Assembly: GCF_003254505.1 (NCBI RefSeq)
Contig: NZ_QFYP01000001.1
Location: 2,402,001-2,466,000, forward strand
Direction of reading: 5' to 3'
DNA from: Phenylobacterium hankyongense
Lineage (GTDB): Bacteria > Pseudomonadota > Alphaproteobacteria > Caulobacterales > Caulobacteraceae
Length of the DNA stretch: 64,000 nt
In this document: positions 29,591-38,800 of the stretch, piece after piece
Layout: every line of letters begins with the position of its first letter
How positions within the stretch are numbered: position 1 is the stretch's first letter
Translations under genes and position numbers: made by a program
The notes under the pieces: generated by a model
What the model saw: only the letters and a program-made list of their open reading frames with translations
What the model was told of the DNA's origin: nothing
Database searches by the model: none

Positions 29591-30241
29591 CTAGACCAGT
29601 CCGGCCTTGCGCAGCGACTGGTAGGCCTTGATCACCCGCTGCAGGCGGTGCTCGCCGGCGCGGTCGCCGCCGTTGGCGTCGGGGTGGAGGCGGCGGACCA
29701 GTTCGGTGTAGCGGGTGCGGATCTTCGGCCCGTCGGCGTTCACATCGAGGTCGAGGTCGGCGAGGGCGCTACGCTCGATCTTGCCGAGCCTGCGGTCCTC
29801 CGGCTCCGGCACGGGCTTGCCGCCATTCTTGCCGAACAGGTTGAACGGGTCGCGGTAGCCCTCGCCCTTGCCGAACTTGGCGGAGAAGGCCGCGGCCTCG
29901 CGGGAGAAGCGGCTGGCCTTCATCTCCCAGGTGGGACGGCCGCCGGTGAACAGCTCGTCGCGCTGGCGGGCGCGGACCTCGCCGTCGCTCATCCCCGCGA
30001 AGAAGTTCCAGTTGCGGTTGTACTCGGCGGCATGCGGTTGGCAGAACCAGTAATGCTCGTTGAGCATGTCGCGGGATTTCGGGGCGCGCGCGCTCGCCGC
30101 CCGCCGGCAGCCCGGATGGTCGCAGGCCCGCTCGCCGGGCTTCAGGGCGTTCACGTCCTCCGCCCGCGCGTCGTCCTCGTCGGAGGGCGGACGCACACGG
30201 ATATCCTTGAACTTAGGCTTGTATTGAAACGCGCCGGGCAT
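29591..30241 (-). CDS. J-domain co-chaperone with N-terminal Cys cluster
   Basis: DnaJ-family protein (216 aa) whose J domain lies at the C-terminus, with the HPD motif at 186-188 ('RRLHPDANGG'). This layout is common in alphaproteobacteria and differs from DnaJ itself. Residues 40-70 hold Cys40, Cys45, Cys67 and His70 ('CDHPGC', 'WFCQPH'), a possible zinc site. The role would be to recruit DnaK to particular clients, which is inferred. It is divergent from bolA with only about 50 bases between starts. Confidence 0.9.
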   Translation of the reverse strand: MPGAFQYKPKFKDIRVRPPSDEDDARAEDVNALKPGERACDHPGCRRAASARAPKSRDMLNEHYWFCQPHAAEYNRNWNFFAGMSDGEVRARQRDELFTGGRPTWEMKASRFSREAAAFSAKFGKGEGYRDPFNLFGKNGGKPVPEPEDRRLGKIERSALADLDLDVNADGPKIRTRYTELVRRLHPDANGGDRAGEHRLQRVIKAYQSLRKAGLV

Positions 30242-30293
30242 GGGCCAAGTATGGGGGGAGAAGATTCCCGTTCAAGAATTGAAGATGCAGCCG

Positions 30294-30566
30294 ATGGGCG
30301 CCATATCTGATGCGATCCGAGACAAGCTCACGGCCCGGTTCCAGCCATCCCGGCTGGAGATCGAGGACGACTCCCAACGTCATGAGGGCCATAGCGGTTC
30401 GCGGCCGGGCGGGGAAAGCCATTTCAACGTACTGATTGAATCTGCCGCATTCGAAGGGGCGCCCAAGGTGGCGCGACAGCGGATGGTCTATGCCGTGCTC
30501 GCCGAGGAACTCGCCGGACCGCTCCACGCGCTGTCGGTGAAGGCCCTGGCGCCGGGCGAGGGCTAG
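30294..30566 (+). CDS. BolA-family protein
   Basis: Small BolA-type protein (90 aa), a class that binds monothiol glutaredoxins and [2Fe-2S] clusters. Family motifs are present: '[13 protein letters not shown]', '[15 protein letters not shown]', and '[14 protein letters not shown]', with the conserved His in 'SHFNV'. Start ATG 30294 is preferred because GAAG lies nine bases upstream; ATG 30285 and a longer form from 30240 are possible. Downstream are genes of an Fe-S-containing oxidoreductase. Confidence 0.93.
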   Translation: MGAISDAIRDKLTARFQPSRLEIEDDSQRHEGHSGSRPGGESHFNVLIESAAFEGAPKVARQRMVYAVLAEELAGPLHALSVKALAPGEG

Positions 30567-30622
30567 GCGCCACCATTTCAAGAGCCGCCGGCGTGCGGCC
30601 GCAACAGTCTCGGAGGGCCGAA

Positions 30623-31129
30623 GTGCGCACCACGATCACCGTCAACGGGGAGGCGCGGGCGCTCGACCTCGATCCGCGTACGACCCTGCTCGATGCCCTG
30701 CGCGAGCACCTGGGGCTGACCGGCACGAAGAAGGGCTGCGACCACGGCCAGTGCGGCGCCTGCACGGTGCTGGTCAACGGCACGCGGATCAATTCGTGCC
30801 TGTCGCTGGCGGCGATGCACGACGGCGATCAGGTGACCACGATCGAAGGCGTCGGGACGCCGGAGCAGTTGCACCCTCTGCAGAAGGCCTTCCTCACCGA
30901 GGACGCCTTCCAGTGCGGCTACTGCACGCCCGGCCAGATCTGTTCGGCGATCGGCATGCTCGCGGAAGTGGCCGAGAACTGGCCCAGCCAGGAGACCGCC
31001 GACCTCAACGCGAAGGTCGCGCTCACCCAGCCGGAGATCCGCGAGCGGATGAGCGGCAACATCTGCCGCTGCTCGGCCTATCCGCAGATCGTCGCCGCCA
31101 TCCAGTCCGCCTCGGAGGAGATGGCGTGA
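30623..31129 (+). CDS. Aldehyde oxidoreductase [2Fe-2S] subunit (PaoA/YagT-like)
   Basis: Iron-sulfur subunit of a xanthine oxidase-family molybdoenzyme (168 aa). The N-terminal plant-type ferredoxin cluster uses '[15 protein letters not shown]' plus a later Cys, and the C-terminal helical cluster uses 'CGYCTPGQ' and 'CRCSAYPQI'. GTG 30623 is chosen because GGAGGG lies just upstream; a longer start at 30593 lacks this. No Tat signal is seen in this form, unlike periplasmic E. coli PaoA. The stop overlaps the next gene (GTGA), the first of three coupled subunits. Confidence 0.93.
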   Translation: MRTTITVNGEARALDLDPRTTLLDALREHLGLTGTKKGCDHGQCGACTVLVNGTRINSCLSLAAMHDGDQVTTIEGVGTPEQLHPLQKAFLTEDAFQCGYCTPGQICSAIGMLAEVAENWPSQETADLNAKVALTQPEIRERMSGNICRCSAYPQIVAAIQSASEEMA

Positions 31130-32076
31130 GGCCCTTCACCTACGAGCGTGCGGCCGATGCGCAGGGCGCGGTGAAGGCCGCCGCCGAGACGCCGGGGGCG
31201 AAGTTCATCGCCGGCGGCACCAACCTGCTCGACCTGATGAAGCTGGAGATCGAGCGCCCGCAGCACCTGATCGACGTCGGCCGCCTGCCGCTGTCGCAGA
31301 TCGAGGACACGCCGGACGGCGGCCTGCGCCTGGGCGCCATGACCACCAACAGCCACGTGGCCGCCGACGCCCGCGTCCGCAGCCGCTACCCGGTGCTGAG
31401 CCAGGCCATCGTTTCCGGCGGCTCCGGCCAGCTGCGCAACAAGGCCACCACCGGCGGCAACCTCCTGCAGCGGACGCGCTGCGCCTACTTCTACGACACC
31501 ACCAAGCCCTGCAATAAGCGGGCGCCCGGCTCCGGCTGCGGCGCGCTGGAGGGGCTGAACCGCAACTCCGCGATCTTCGGCGCCAGCCACGCCTGCATCG
31601 CCACCCATCCGTCGGACATGGCGGTCGCCCTGGTCGCGCTCGACGCGCAGGTGGAGACGCTGTCGCCGTCCGGACAGGCGCGGCGCTTCCCGCTGATGGA
31701 GCTGCACCGCCTGCCCGGCGAGACGCCGGAGGTGGAGACCCACCTCGTGCCGGGCGAACTGATCACCGCCGTCGTGCTGCCGCCGCCCCCGCAGGGCGGC
31801 CAGGTCTATCGCAAGGTCCGGGACCGGGCGTCCTACGCCGCCGGCCTGGCCAGCGTGGCGGTGGCCGGCGGCCGGATCGCGCTGGGCGCCGTGGCGCACA
31901 AGCCCTGGCGCGCGGCCGACGCCGAGGCCGCGCTCGCCGCCGGCGCCTCGCCGGCCGAGGCGATCTCGGCGGAACTCCAGGGCGCCAGCGACAACGGCCG
32001 CAACGGCTTCAAGATCACCCTGGTGCGCCGGCTGGGCGCGGCGACCATCGAAGACGCGCAGGGGAGGGCCCGATGA
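31126..32076 (+). CDS. Aldehyde oxidoreductase FAD subunit (PaoB/YagS-like)
   Basis: FAD-binding medium subunit (316 aa). FAD contacts are seen in '[13 protein letters not shown]' and '[12 protein letters not shown]'. The segment after it contains Cys residues ('[13 protein letters not shown]', 'GSGCGA', 'HACIA'), the extra [4Fe-4S] site known for the PaoB type and absent from classical xanthine dehydrogenases. It uses a GTG start overlapping the previous stop (GTGA) and ends overlapping the next start (ATGA), so all three subunits are translationally coupled. Confidence 0.93.
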   Translation: MRPFTYERAADAQGAVKAAAETPGAKFIAGGTNLLDLMKLEIERPQHLIDVGRLPLSQIEDTPDGGLRLGAMTTNSHVAADARVRSRYPVLSQAIVSGGSGQLRNKATTGGNLLQRTRCAYFYDTTKPCNKRAPGSGCGALEGLNRNSAIFGASHACIATHPSDMAVALVALDAQVETLSPSGQARRFPLMELHRLPGETPEVETHLVPGELITAVVLPPPPQGGQVYRKVRDRASYAAGLASVAVAGGRIALGAVAHKPWRAADAEAALAAGASPAEAISAELQGASDNGRNGFKITLVRRLGAATIEDAQGRAR

Positions 32077-34337
32077 GCTCCGTCGAAGACTGGGCCGCGC
32101 CCAATCCCGTCACCGAGAACCGCTCCGGCCTGATCGGCAAGGCGGTGGACCGCTACGAGGGGCCGCTGAAGGTCACCGGGACCGCGCCCTACGCCTATGA
32201 GGTGGTCCCGCCGAGCCCCGCCGCCTACGGCGTCATGGTGCCGGCCGCCATCGCCAGCGGCCGGATCGCCGCCGTCGATATCGCCGCGGCGGAGGCCTCG
32301 CCCGGGGTGCTGCTGGTCTGGACCCACCTGAACGTGCCCGAGCAGGGCGCGCGCGGAACCAAGGTCAATCCGCGCAGCACGGCGACCGCCGCGCCCGCGC
32401 TGGAGAACGACCGCGTCGCCTATTTCGGCCAGCCGGTGGCCTTCGTGGTCGCTGACAGCCTGGAGAACGCCACCGCCGCCGCCCACCTGGTGCGGTTGAC
32501 CTACGAGGAGGCGCCGCCGGCGGCGGACTTCCACGCCCACCTGGCCGACGCGGCCATGCCGCGCGGCGAGGAGGACACCGAGATCGGCGACTTCGAGGCC
32601 GGCTTCGCCGCCGCCCCGGTGACGCTCGACCAGACCTGGCACACGCCGCTCCAGAACCACTGCCAGATGGAGCCCTGCGCCACGCTCGCCTGGTGGGACG
32701 GCGACAGGTGCGTCGTCCACACCTCGATCCAGATGGTGAAGCCGGCGCAGCATGGCCTGGCCGAAACCCTGAAGATCGACCGCGACGCCGTCCACCTGCT
32801 CACCCGCTACATCGGCGGCGGCTTCGGCGGGAAGGGCCAGGCCTACGACGACCTCGCCCTGGCGGCGCTGGGGGCGCGGGCGATCGGGCGGCCGGTGAAG
32901 GTGACGTTCACCCGCCAGCAGATGTTCCACGGCACCGTCCACCGGCCGGCCACGGTCCAGCGGGTGCGGCTGGGCGCGACCGCGGACGGCAAGCTCACCG
33001 CCATGTCGCTGATGACCACGACCCACTGCGAGCGAAACGGGCACTTCACCGAGCACGCCTCCAACTTCGCCCGCAGCCTCTACGCGGCGCCCAACCGGCT
33101 GACCGGCCACCGCCTGGTGAAGCTGGACCTGCCGGGGGCGGGGCCGATGCGTGCGCCGGGCGAGGCCTCGGGCATGCTCAGCCTGGAATGCGCCATGGAC
33201 GAGTTGGCGGAGACGCTCGGCCTCGACCCTGTCGAGCTGCGCATCCGCAACGAGCCGGAGCGTGATCCCGAGACCGGCAAGCCATTCTCGATCCGCCAGC
33301 TGGTGCGCTGCATGAAGGAAGGCGCCCAGCTGTTCGGCTGGGACCGCCGCCTGCCGTTCCCGGGCAAGGTGCGGGACGGCCGCTGGCTGGTGGGCATGGG
33401 CATGGCCGCCGCCATCCGCGGCAACTTCCTGCTGCCGGCCAAGGCCAGCTTCACGGTGGACGCCGAGGGCGTGATCACGGTGCGCCAGGGGATGACCGAC
33501 ATCGGCACCGGGACCTACACGGTGCTGGCGCAGATCGCGGCGGAGACGCTGGGGGTGCCGCTGAAGGACGTCCGGGTGGAGATCGGGGATTCCGAGCTGC
33601 CGCCGGCGCCCGGCTCCGGCGGCCAGTTCGGCGCGGCCACCGCCGGTTCGGCCGCGCTCGACGCCGGCATGAACCTGCGCAAGGCCATCGCCGAGCTCGC
33701 CGCCAGCGATCCGGACTCGCCGCTGTTCGGCGGGCCCAGCGAGCAGGTCACCTTCCAGGACGGGGTGATCGCCATCGCCAACCGTTCGGAGAGCCTGGCC
33801 GACCTGATCCGTCGCGCGCGGCCGGAGGGGCTGACCGCCCAGGGCGAAATCCGCCCGGCGGCCGACGCCCGCAACTGGAGCCAGCACACCTACGGCGCCC
33901 ATTTCGCGGAGGTCGGCGTCGACACCGTGACCGGCGAGGTCCGCACCCGGCGCATGCTGGGCGTGTTCGCGGCCGGCCGGATCCTCAACTGGAAGACCGC
34001 GCGCAGCCAGCTGACGGGCGGGATGATCTGGGGCGTCGCCTCGGCGCTGACCGAGGGCAATGCGGTGGACCCGCGCTACGGCTCGCTGATCAACCAGGAC
34101 CTGGCGAGCTATCTGGTGCCGGTGCAGGCCGACATCGGCGAGTTGGACGCCATCATGCTCGACGAGGTGGACGACAAGGCCAACCCCATGGGCATCAAGG
34201 GGGTCGGCGAACTGGGCATCTCAGGCGCCGGCGCGGCGGTGGCGAACGCCATCTACAACGCCTGCGGCGTGCGGGTGCGGGACTATCCGATCACCCCGGA
34301 CAAGGTGCTGGCGGCGCTGGAAGCCAACGGCCTCTAG
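32073..34337 (+). CDS. Aldehyde oxidoreductase molybdenum subunit (PaoC/YagR-like)
   Basis: Large catalytic subunit carrying the molybdopterin cytosine dinucleotide cofactor (754 aa). Recognisable sites are '[11 protein letters not shown]', '[12 protein letters not shown]', '[15 protein letters not shown]', and the catalytic Glu near residue 712 in '[11 protein letters not shown]'. The whole cluster resembles E. coli PaoABC, which oxidises aromatic aldehydes. The usual maturation gene (XdhC/PaoD type) is not adjacent. The aldehyde substrate is inferred from family only. Its stop shares CTAG with the convergent TPR gene. Confidence 0.93.
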   Translation: MSSVEDWAAPNPVTENRSGLIGKAVDRYEGPLKVTGTAPYAYEVVPPSPAAYGVMVPAAIASGRIAAVDIAAAEASPGVLLVWTHLNVPEQGARGTKVNPRSTATAAPALENDRVAYFGQPVAFVVADSLENATAAAHLVRLTYEEAPPAADFHAHLADAAMPRGEEDTEIGDFEAGFAAAPVTLDQTWHTPLQNHCQMEPCATLAWWDGDRCVVHTSIQMVKPAQHGLAETLKIDRDAVHLLTRYIGGGFGGKGQAYDDLALAALGARAIGRPVKVTFTRQQMFHGTVHRPATVQRVRLGATADGKLTAMSLMTTTHCERNGHFTEHASNFARSLYAAPNRLTGHRLVKLDLPGAGPMRAPGEASGMLSLECAMDELAETLGLDPVELRIRNEPERDPETGKPFSIRQLVRCMKEGAQLFGWDRRLPFPGKVRDGRWLVGMGMAAAIRGNFLLPAKASFTVDAEGVITVRQGMTDIGTGTYTVLAQIAAETLGVPLKDVRVEIGDSELPPAPGSGGQFGAATAGSAALDAGMNLRKAIAELAASDPDSPLFGGPSEQVTFQDGVIAIANRSESLADLIRRARPEGLTAQGEIRPAADARNWSQHTYGAHFAEVGVDTVTGEVRTRRMLGVFAAGRILNWKTARSQLTGGMIWGVASALTEGNAVDPRYGSLINQDLASYLVPVQADIGELDAIMLDEVDDKANPMGIKGVGELGISGAGAAVANAIYNACGVRVRDYPITPDKVLAALEANGL

Positions 34338-36001
34338 GCGCCGGCCAGCGACGCCAGGGCGGCGAGCTTCGGCTCGCCGCGCCAGCCGCGGCGGGCCTGC
34401 GCCAGGTGCAGGTCGGCGGCGTTGCCGTCGCCCAGCTTGCGCTCGGCCTGGGCCAGCACCGCCAGGGTCACCGGATCGTTGGGCCAGGCCTTCAGCGTGA
34501 CGCGGGCCTGGGCGGCGGCCTCGTCGGGCTTGCCGGCCTCCAGCAGGGCGGCTGCCAGGCTGCGACGCACGGGATACCACCAGCCCGGCGGATCGCTGAT
34601 CCGGCCGAGCTTGGCGTCCTGGATCTGGGCCGCGGTGCGGAAGGCGGCGGCGGCGAGCGCCGGCTTGCCCTCGATCATCGCCGCGCGTCCGGTCAGCACC
34701 AGCCGGGCCACCTCGACCATGCCGACCGCTTGCGGGCGGTAGCCTTCGAAGTCCTTGAGGTCGGCGGCGCTCGCCTGCAAGAGCGCCGCCTCGCGGCGGA
34801 CGGCGGCGGCGTCGCCCTTGCGGGCATAGGCCTCGCCCCGCGCATAGCGCCACATGGCCCGCAGGTAGCCGCGGTCGGCGCCGGGATCCGGCCGCGCCAG
34901 CATCCGGTCCGGCGCGAAGCGGCCCTGCGCGAAATAGGCGGTGCCGACCGCCACCTGGTCCCAGGGAGACAGGGCCGTCTTCGACGCCGCGGCGCGGTCC
35001 AGCGCGGCGTCGGACTGGACGAGCGCGGCCTCGGCGTCGCCGCTCATCAGCGCCGCGCCGGTGGCGAACTGCACATTGTGCGAGTGGTAGGCCAGCTTCC
35101 ACGGGTCGCTCAGGCCCAGCCGCCGGGCGTTGGCCGCGTCGATGCGGGTGGCGTCCATGTTGGCGCGCACCGCGTCCTCGTAGCGCCCGACGATGTAGTA
35201 GGTGTGCGAGGGCATGTGGACGAGGTGGCTGGCCGCCGGCGCCAGCCGCTGCAGGGTGTCGGCGTAGCCTTCCGCCTGGCCGCCGATCCCGTCCATCTCG
35301 GTGGCGTGGATGTAGAAGTGGATCGCCCCGGTGTCGTCCGGCTTGCGGGCCAGGGCGCCGCCGATCAGCTCCAGCGCGCGGCCCAGGTTCTCGCGGCTCT
35401 CCTTGTGCGCGGCCGGGATCATCCAGGCGTCGGCGGCGACGATGGCGATCTCATTGTCCTGCGGATAGTCGCGGGCCAGCCGGTCCATATCGCGGGCGAA
35501 GGCGTAGTCGCCCGCACCCTTGCCGCCGCCGTTGCGGTAGCGATGCTGCAAGGCCGCGATCAGCCGCCGCTCCTTTTCGGGGCCGCCCCGCGCCAGGCCG
35601 GCGGCCCTGTCGGCCAGCGCCGCCAGCGCGGCCTGCTGCTTGGCGTCGATCGGATAGTTGATCGTCGGGCCGCGGGCCCAGGCCTCGCCCCACGCGCACA
35701 TGGCGCAGGCGGGATCGAGCTTTCCGGCCTCCTGGAAGGCGGCGATGGAGGCCTTGTGCGCGAAGGCATGGCCGAGCTGCATGCCGTTGTCGAAATAGGC
35801 CTGGGCGGCCGGGCTGGCCGTGCGCACCGTGAACCCGCCGGAGCCGTAGCCCTGCAGGATTTGCTGCGCGGGCGCGGCCTTTGAGGCCTCAGGGACCGGC
35901 GCGCCGCAGATGTGGCCGGCAGCTGGCGGGGGTTCAGGATCGGCGGTGGTGGCCGCCGGCGCCAACAGCAGTCCGAGACCGAGAACAAGCGCCGCACGCA
36001 T
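34334..36001 (-). CDS. Exported tetratricopeptide-repeat protein
   Basis: Secreted or periplasmic TPR protein (555 aa). The signal peptide is residues 1-20 ('MRAALVLGLGLLLAPAATTA'). TPR-like helices cover most of the rest, with 'AYFDNGMQLGHAFAHKASI' and 'DPACAMCAWGEAWARGPTIN', a recurring family motif containing a CxxC. 'HLVHMPSHTYYIVGRYEDA' is another conserved block with several His. ATG 36001 follows GGAGGAGG. The function is unknown; it probably acts in protein interaction. It is convergent with the oxidoreductase genes and overlaps them by four bases. Confidence 0.85.
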   Translation of the reverse strand: MRAALVLGLGLLLAPAATTADPEPPPAAGHICGAPVPEASKAAPAQQILQGYGSGGFTVRTASPAAQAYFDNGMQLGHAFAHKASIAAFQEAGKLDPACAMCAWGEAWARGPTINYPIDAKQQAALAALADRAAGLARGGPEKERRLIAALQHRYRNGGGKGAGDYAFARDMDRLARDYPQDNEIAIVAADAWMIPAAHKESRENLGRALELIGGALARKPDDTGAIHFYIHATEMDGIGGQAEGYADTLQRLAPAASHLVHMPSHTYYIVGRYEDAVRANMDATRIDAANARRLGLSDPWKLAYHSHNVQFATGAALMSGDAEAALVQSDAALDRAAASKTALSPWDQVAVGTAYFAQGRFAPDRMLARPDPGADRGYLRAMWRYARGEAYARKGDAAAVRREAALLQASAADLKDFEGYRPQAVGMVEVARLVLTGRAAMIEGKPALAAAAFRTAAQIQDAKLGRISDPPGWWYPVRRSLAAALLEAGKPDEAAAQARVTLKAWPNDPVTLAVLAQAERKLGDGNAADLHLAQARRGWRGEPKLAALASLAGA

Positions 36002-36188
36002 CGCCCAACCTCCTCCGCCCGGGGCGACTATCGGGACGCGGGCCGTTCGGGTCAACGCCGCGCCTGAAGGGGCGCGGGGCGCGGCGTTTCCATTCTCGCA
36101 TAGCTGTTCTGCGCAAATAGCCGCTAGTTCGATGTCGAATTCGGCATATCTCAATCGTCCTAAGAGCAGGAGATCGAGGAGACGGGAT

Positions 36189-36278
36189 ATGAAACTGCTT
36201 CTGCCGCTGGTCGCGCTGGCAGGGTCGCTGGCGCTGCTGATGAACGACTGGTCGCTCCGCGCCTTCAGCTACCTCTAG
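36189..36278 (+). CDS. 29-residue hydrophobic micro-ORF
   Basis: Candidate single-pass membrane micropeptide starting 'MKLLLPLVALAGSLALLMND' and ending with Leu. A perfect-looking GAGGAG ribosome-binding site sits at 36176-36181, seven bases before ATG 36189. The stop is the CTAG shared with the convergent receiver gene, a pattern used by two certain gene pairs here. No homologue is known to me. The first residues resemble a signal peptide but no mature part follows. Confidence 0.45.
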   Translation: MKLLLPLVALAGSLALLMNDWSLRAFSYL

Positions 36279-36646
36279 CCGACGGCGGCGCGCAGCTCGC
36301 CCAGCACGCGCGCCAGGTCCCCCTCGCGGAACGGCTTCTGGAGAACGGGCGACCCCTTGTCGACATCCCGCAGCCCCGCGTCGCCATAGCCGGTGGCGAA
36401 GGCGAACGGCGCGCCCTTGGCGCGCAGCAGGTCGGCGACGGGAAAGATCGGCTGGCCCGCCAGATTGACGTCCAGCACCGCGCAGTCGAGGTCCCCGGTC
36501 CGCGCGAGCTCCAGCGCTTCGTCGAGCCGCGACGCGGGCCCGACCACCGTACACCCCAGATCGCCGAGCATGTCCTCGATCAGCATCGAGACCATCATCT
36601 CGTCCTCGACCACCAAGACGCGCAGGCCGTCCAGCTTGTTGTTCAT
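36275..36646 (-). CDS. Single-domain response regulator, FATGUY type
   Basis: Stand-alone receiver (123 aa) without an output domain. Acidic pocket residues are Glu14 and Asp15 ('VVEDEMM'), the phospho-acceptor is Asp59 ('AVLDVNLAG'), and the conserved Lys is 104 ('LQKPF'). The segment 'PFAFATGYG' (80-88) matches the FATGUY receiver group, which in Caulobacter (MrrA) and Sphingomonas (SdrG) relays phosphate in the general stress response. ATG 36646 overlaps the upstream kinase stop (ATGA) and has GGAG before it. The kinase is its likely phosphodonor. Confidence 0.93.
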   Translation of the reverse strand: MNNKLDGLRVLVVEDEMMVSMLIEDMLGDLGCTVVGPASRLDEALELARTGDLDCAVLDVNLAGQPIFPVADLLRAKGAPFAFATGYGDAGLRDVDKGSPVLQKPFREGDLARVLGELRAAVG

Positions 36647-38649
36647 TCTTTGGGCTCCAGGGCGTGCATCGGCAATTTCATCCGGCAAGACAGGCCTTCC
36701 GGGCGGTAGTCAAGTTCAACCTCGCCATTCAGTTCGCCGGCCAGGCCTTGTTCCAGGACACGGCCGCCAAAGCCGCGCCGTCTGGGCGGACTCACCGGCG
36801 GGCCGCCGGATTCCGTCCACTCTACGACGAGTGTGGGCCCGGAGTCCGAACCTGTTACGCAAGTCCGCACCGCCACCCTGCCGGTCGCGCGCGAGAGCGC
36901 GCCGTACTTCACCGCGTTGGTCGCCAGTTCGTGCACCGCCATGCCCAGGGCCACTGCGGCTTTCGGATTGAGGCGGATGTCGCGGTCGGATTCCAGCAGG
37001 AACCGCGACCCGCCGCCTTCGCGGCCTCCCGCATGGGGCATCAGCTCCAGCCGCAGGATGTCGTGCAGGCTGGCCGCCTCCCAGTTCTGGTCGGTGAGCA
37101 GGTTGTGGGTCTGCGACAGGGCCATCAGCCGCGCCTCGAAGGCGTCGCGGAACCGGGGCATGTCGCCGGTGCTGCGCAGGGTCTGCGAGGCGATCGACTG
37201 GACGGTGGCCAGGGTGTTCTTCACCCGGTGGTTCAGCTCGTTCAGCAGCAGCCGCTGACGTTCCTCGGCGAGCTTGCGCTCGGTCACGTCCAGGGAGACC
37301 CCGGCCATCCGCCGTACGCCGCCGTGGTCCGCGGTCTGGGCGGCCCGGCCGCGCGCGTGCACCCAGCGGACCTCGCCGGAGGGATGCAGCACGCGGTATT
37401 CGATGTCGTACTCCGCCCCGGTCCGGATCGCCGTCTCGATGGCCGTCCGCATCCGGTCGCGATCCTCCGGCACGATGGAGGCGATCAGGTCGTCGAATCC
37501 GAACTCGACGTCGGGCGGGCGGCCGTAGTTCGCCTTGCAGATGTCGGAGGCCTCATAGGCGCGGGTCTCGACGTCGAGCTCCCAGGAGCCCAGCCGACCG
37601 GCGTCCAGGGCGAACAGCAGGCGCTCGCGGGCGGCCTGCTCGGCGCCGACATCCATGCTGACGCCGAACCAGCGCACCACCTGGCCGCTGCTGTCGCGGG
37701 TCGGCTCGAGCCGGGTCAGGAAGGGCCGATAGACGCCGTCGGCGCGGCGCAGCGGGAACACCAGTTCACAGGGCTCGCCGGTCGCCATCGACCGGGCCCA
37801 CTGCTGCTGCACCTCGGGGAGCAGGGCCGGATCGTGGGCCCAACGCCAGCCGCGGCCCTCCATCTCGGCGGGCGAGGTTCCCGTGTATTCGTACCAGCGC
37901 CGATTGTACCAGGCGATGCGGCCGTCCGCGTCGGCCATCCAGCAGAGGATCGGGATGGTGTCGGCGATCAGCCGGAAGCGTTCTTCGCTATCGGCCAGCG
38001 CCGCCTCGGCGCGATGGCGTTCCTCGATCTCGCGGCGCGCGGCGTCGTTCAGCCGGACGTTGTCGATCGCCACGGCCGCCTGCGCCGCCAGCCCGGCCAT
38101 CAACGGCTCCAGCCGCTCGGGGAAGGCGCCGGCGTCGGGGTGGCCGAAAAACAGGCCGCCCAGCACCTCGCCCGACCGCGACACCACCGAGGCGGCCAGA
38201 TAGGAGCGCACCGGCAGGTGCCCCTTGGGCATGCCGAAATGGGGCCCGCTCTTGCCGTAGCGGGGGTCTTTGGTGATGTCATCGGAACGCACCACGCCCT
38301 CGCCGACGAAGGTCGGGCGGAAGATCGCGGTGTTGCGGGGCATGGGGAAACGTTCGAACGCCGAGCGCGGCGCGCCGGACAGGACGTAGAGCGTGTAGCT
38401 CTCACCCTTGGCGTCGATCAGGTTGTAGAAGAACGCGCCGAACTGGGCGCCGGACAGTTCGACGCCGCCGTCCACGACGGCCTGGACGACACCTTGCAGG
38501 TCGCCGCCTTCCCCGATCGCTGCAGCGATCCGGTTCAACGCGTCGGCCCGGCGGGTCTCCTCCGCCAGCACGCGTTGCATCGCGGCGAGCCGGGCCTTCA
38601 AGTCCGCGGTCGATTCACCGTCGCTTGCGACGGCCTCGGCGATGGTCAT
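36643..38649 (-). CDS. GAF/PAS sensor histidine kinase, HWE family
   Basis: Soluble sensor kinase (668 aa, no membrane segment). It has a GAF domain (about 40-200), two PAS domains (about 215-345 and 345-460), and a HWE-type kinase core with phospho-acceptor His474 in '[20 protein letters not shown]'. ATP-binding '[14 protein letters not shown]' and 'VVEWTESGG' (WxE) confirm the family. HWE and HisKA_2 kinases often feed the alphaproteobacterial general stress response. Its stop overlaps the receiver gene, so both are made together. The signal, perhaps redox or light sensed by GAF or PAS, is unknown; no flavin LOV Cys motif is seen. Confidence 0.92.
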   Translation of the reverse strand: MTIAEAVASDGESTADLKARLAAMQRVLAEETRRADALNRIAAAIGEGGDLQGVVQAVVDGGVELSGAQFGAFFYNLIDAKGESYTLYVLSGAPRSAFERFPMPRNTAIFRPTFVGEGVVRSDDITKDPRYGKSGPHFGMPKGHLPVRSYLAASVVSRSGEVLGGLFFGHPDAGAFPERLEPLMAGLAAQAAVAIDNVRLNDAARREIEERHRAEAALADSEERFRLIADTIPILCWMADADGRIAWYNRRWYEYTGTSPAEMEGRGWRWAHDPALLPEVQQQWARSMATGEPCELVFPLRRADGVYRPFLTRLEPTRDSSGQVVRWFGVSMDVGAEQAARERLLFALDAGRLGSWELDVETRAYEASDICKANYGRPPDVEFGFDDLIASIVPEDRDRMRTAIETAIRTGAEYDIEYRVLHPSGEVRWVHARGRAAQTADHGGVRRMAGVSLDVTERKLAEERQRLLLNELNHRVKNTLATVQSIASQTLRSTGDMPRFRDAFEARLMALSQTHNLLTDQNWEAASLHDILRLELMPHAGGREGGGSRFLLESDRDIRLNPKAAVALGMAVHELATNAVKYGALSRATGRVAVRTCVTGSDSGPTLVVEWTESGGPPVSPPRRRGFGGRVLEQGLAGELNGEVELDYRPEGLSCRMKLPMHALEPKE

Positions 38650-38800
38650 GGGTCGGACGATCCCCCGATCGGATCAAGCTTCACTAACGACGTCCGGCCC
38701 TCGGAGGTTCCCGACGAGATCGTTTTTTGCCGCCTGGCGTCAAGCGTAGCTGGGGGAATTTCTGCGGCGGCGCTTGATCTTTGCCGGCCGGTGCGGCGGT

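Noticed and set aside
30240..30566. A longer BolA from ATG 30240
   Set aside because: It would overlap the divergent J-domain gene start and lacks a ribosome-binding site; ATG 30294 gives the typical BolA length.
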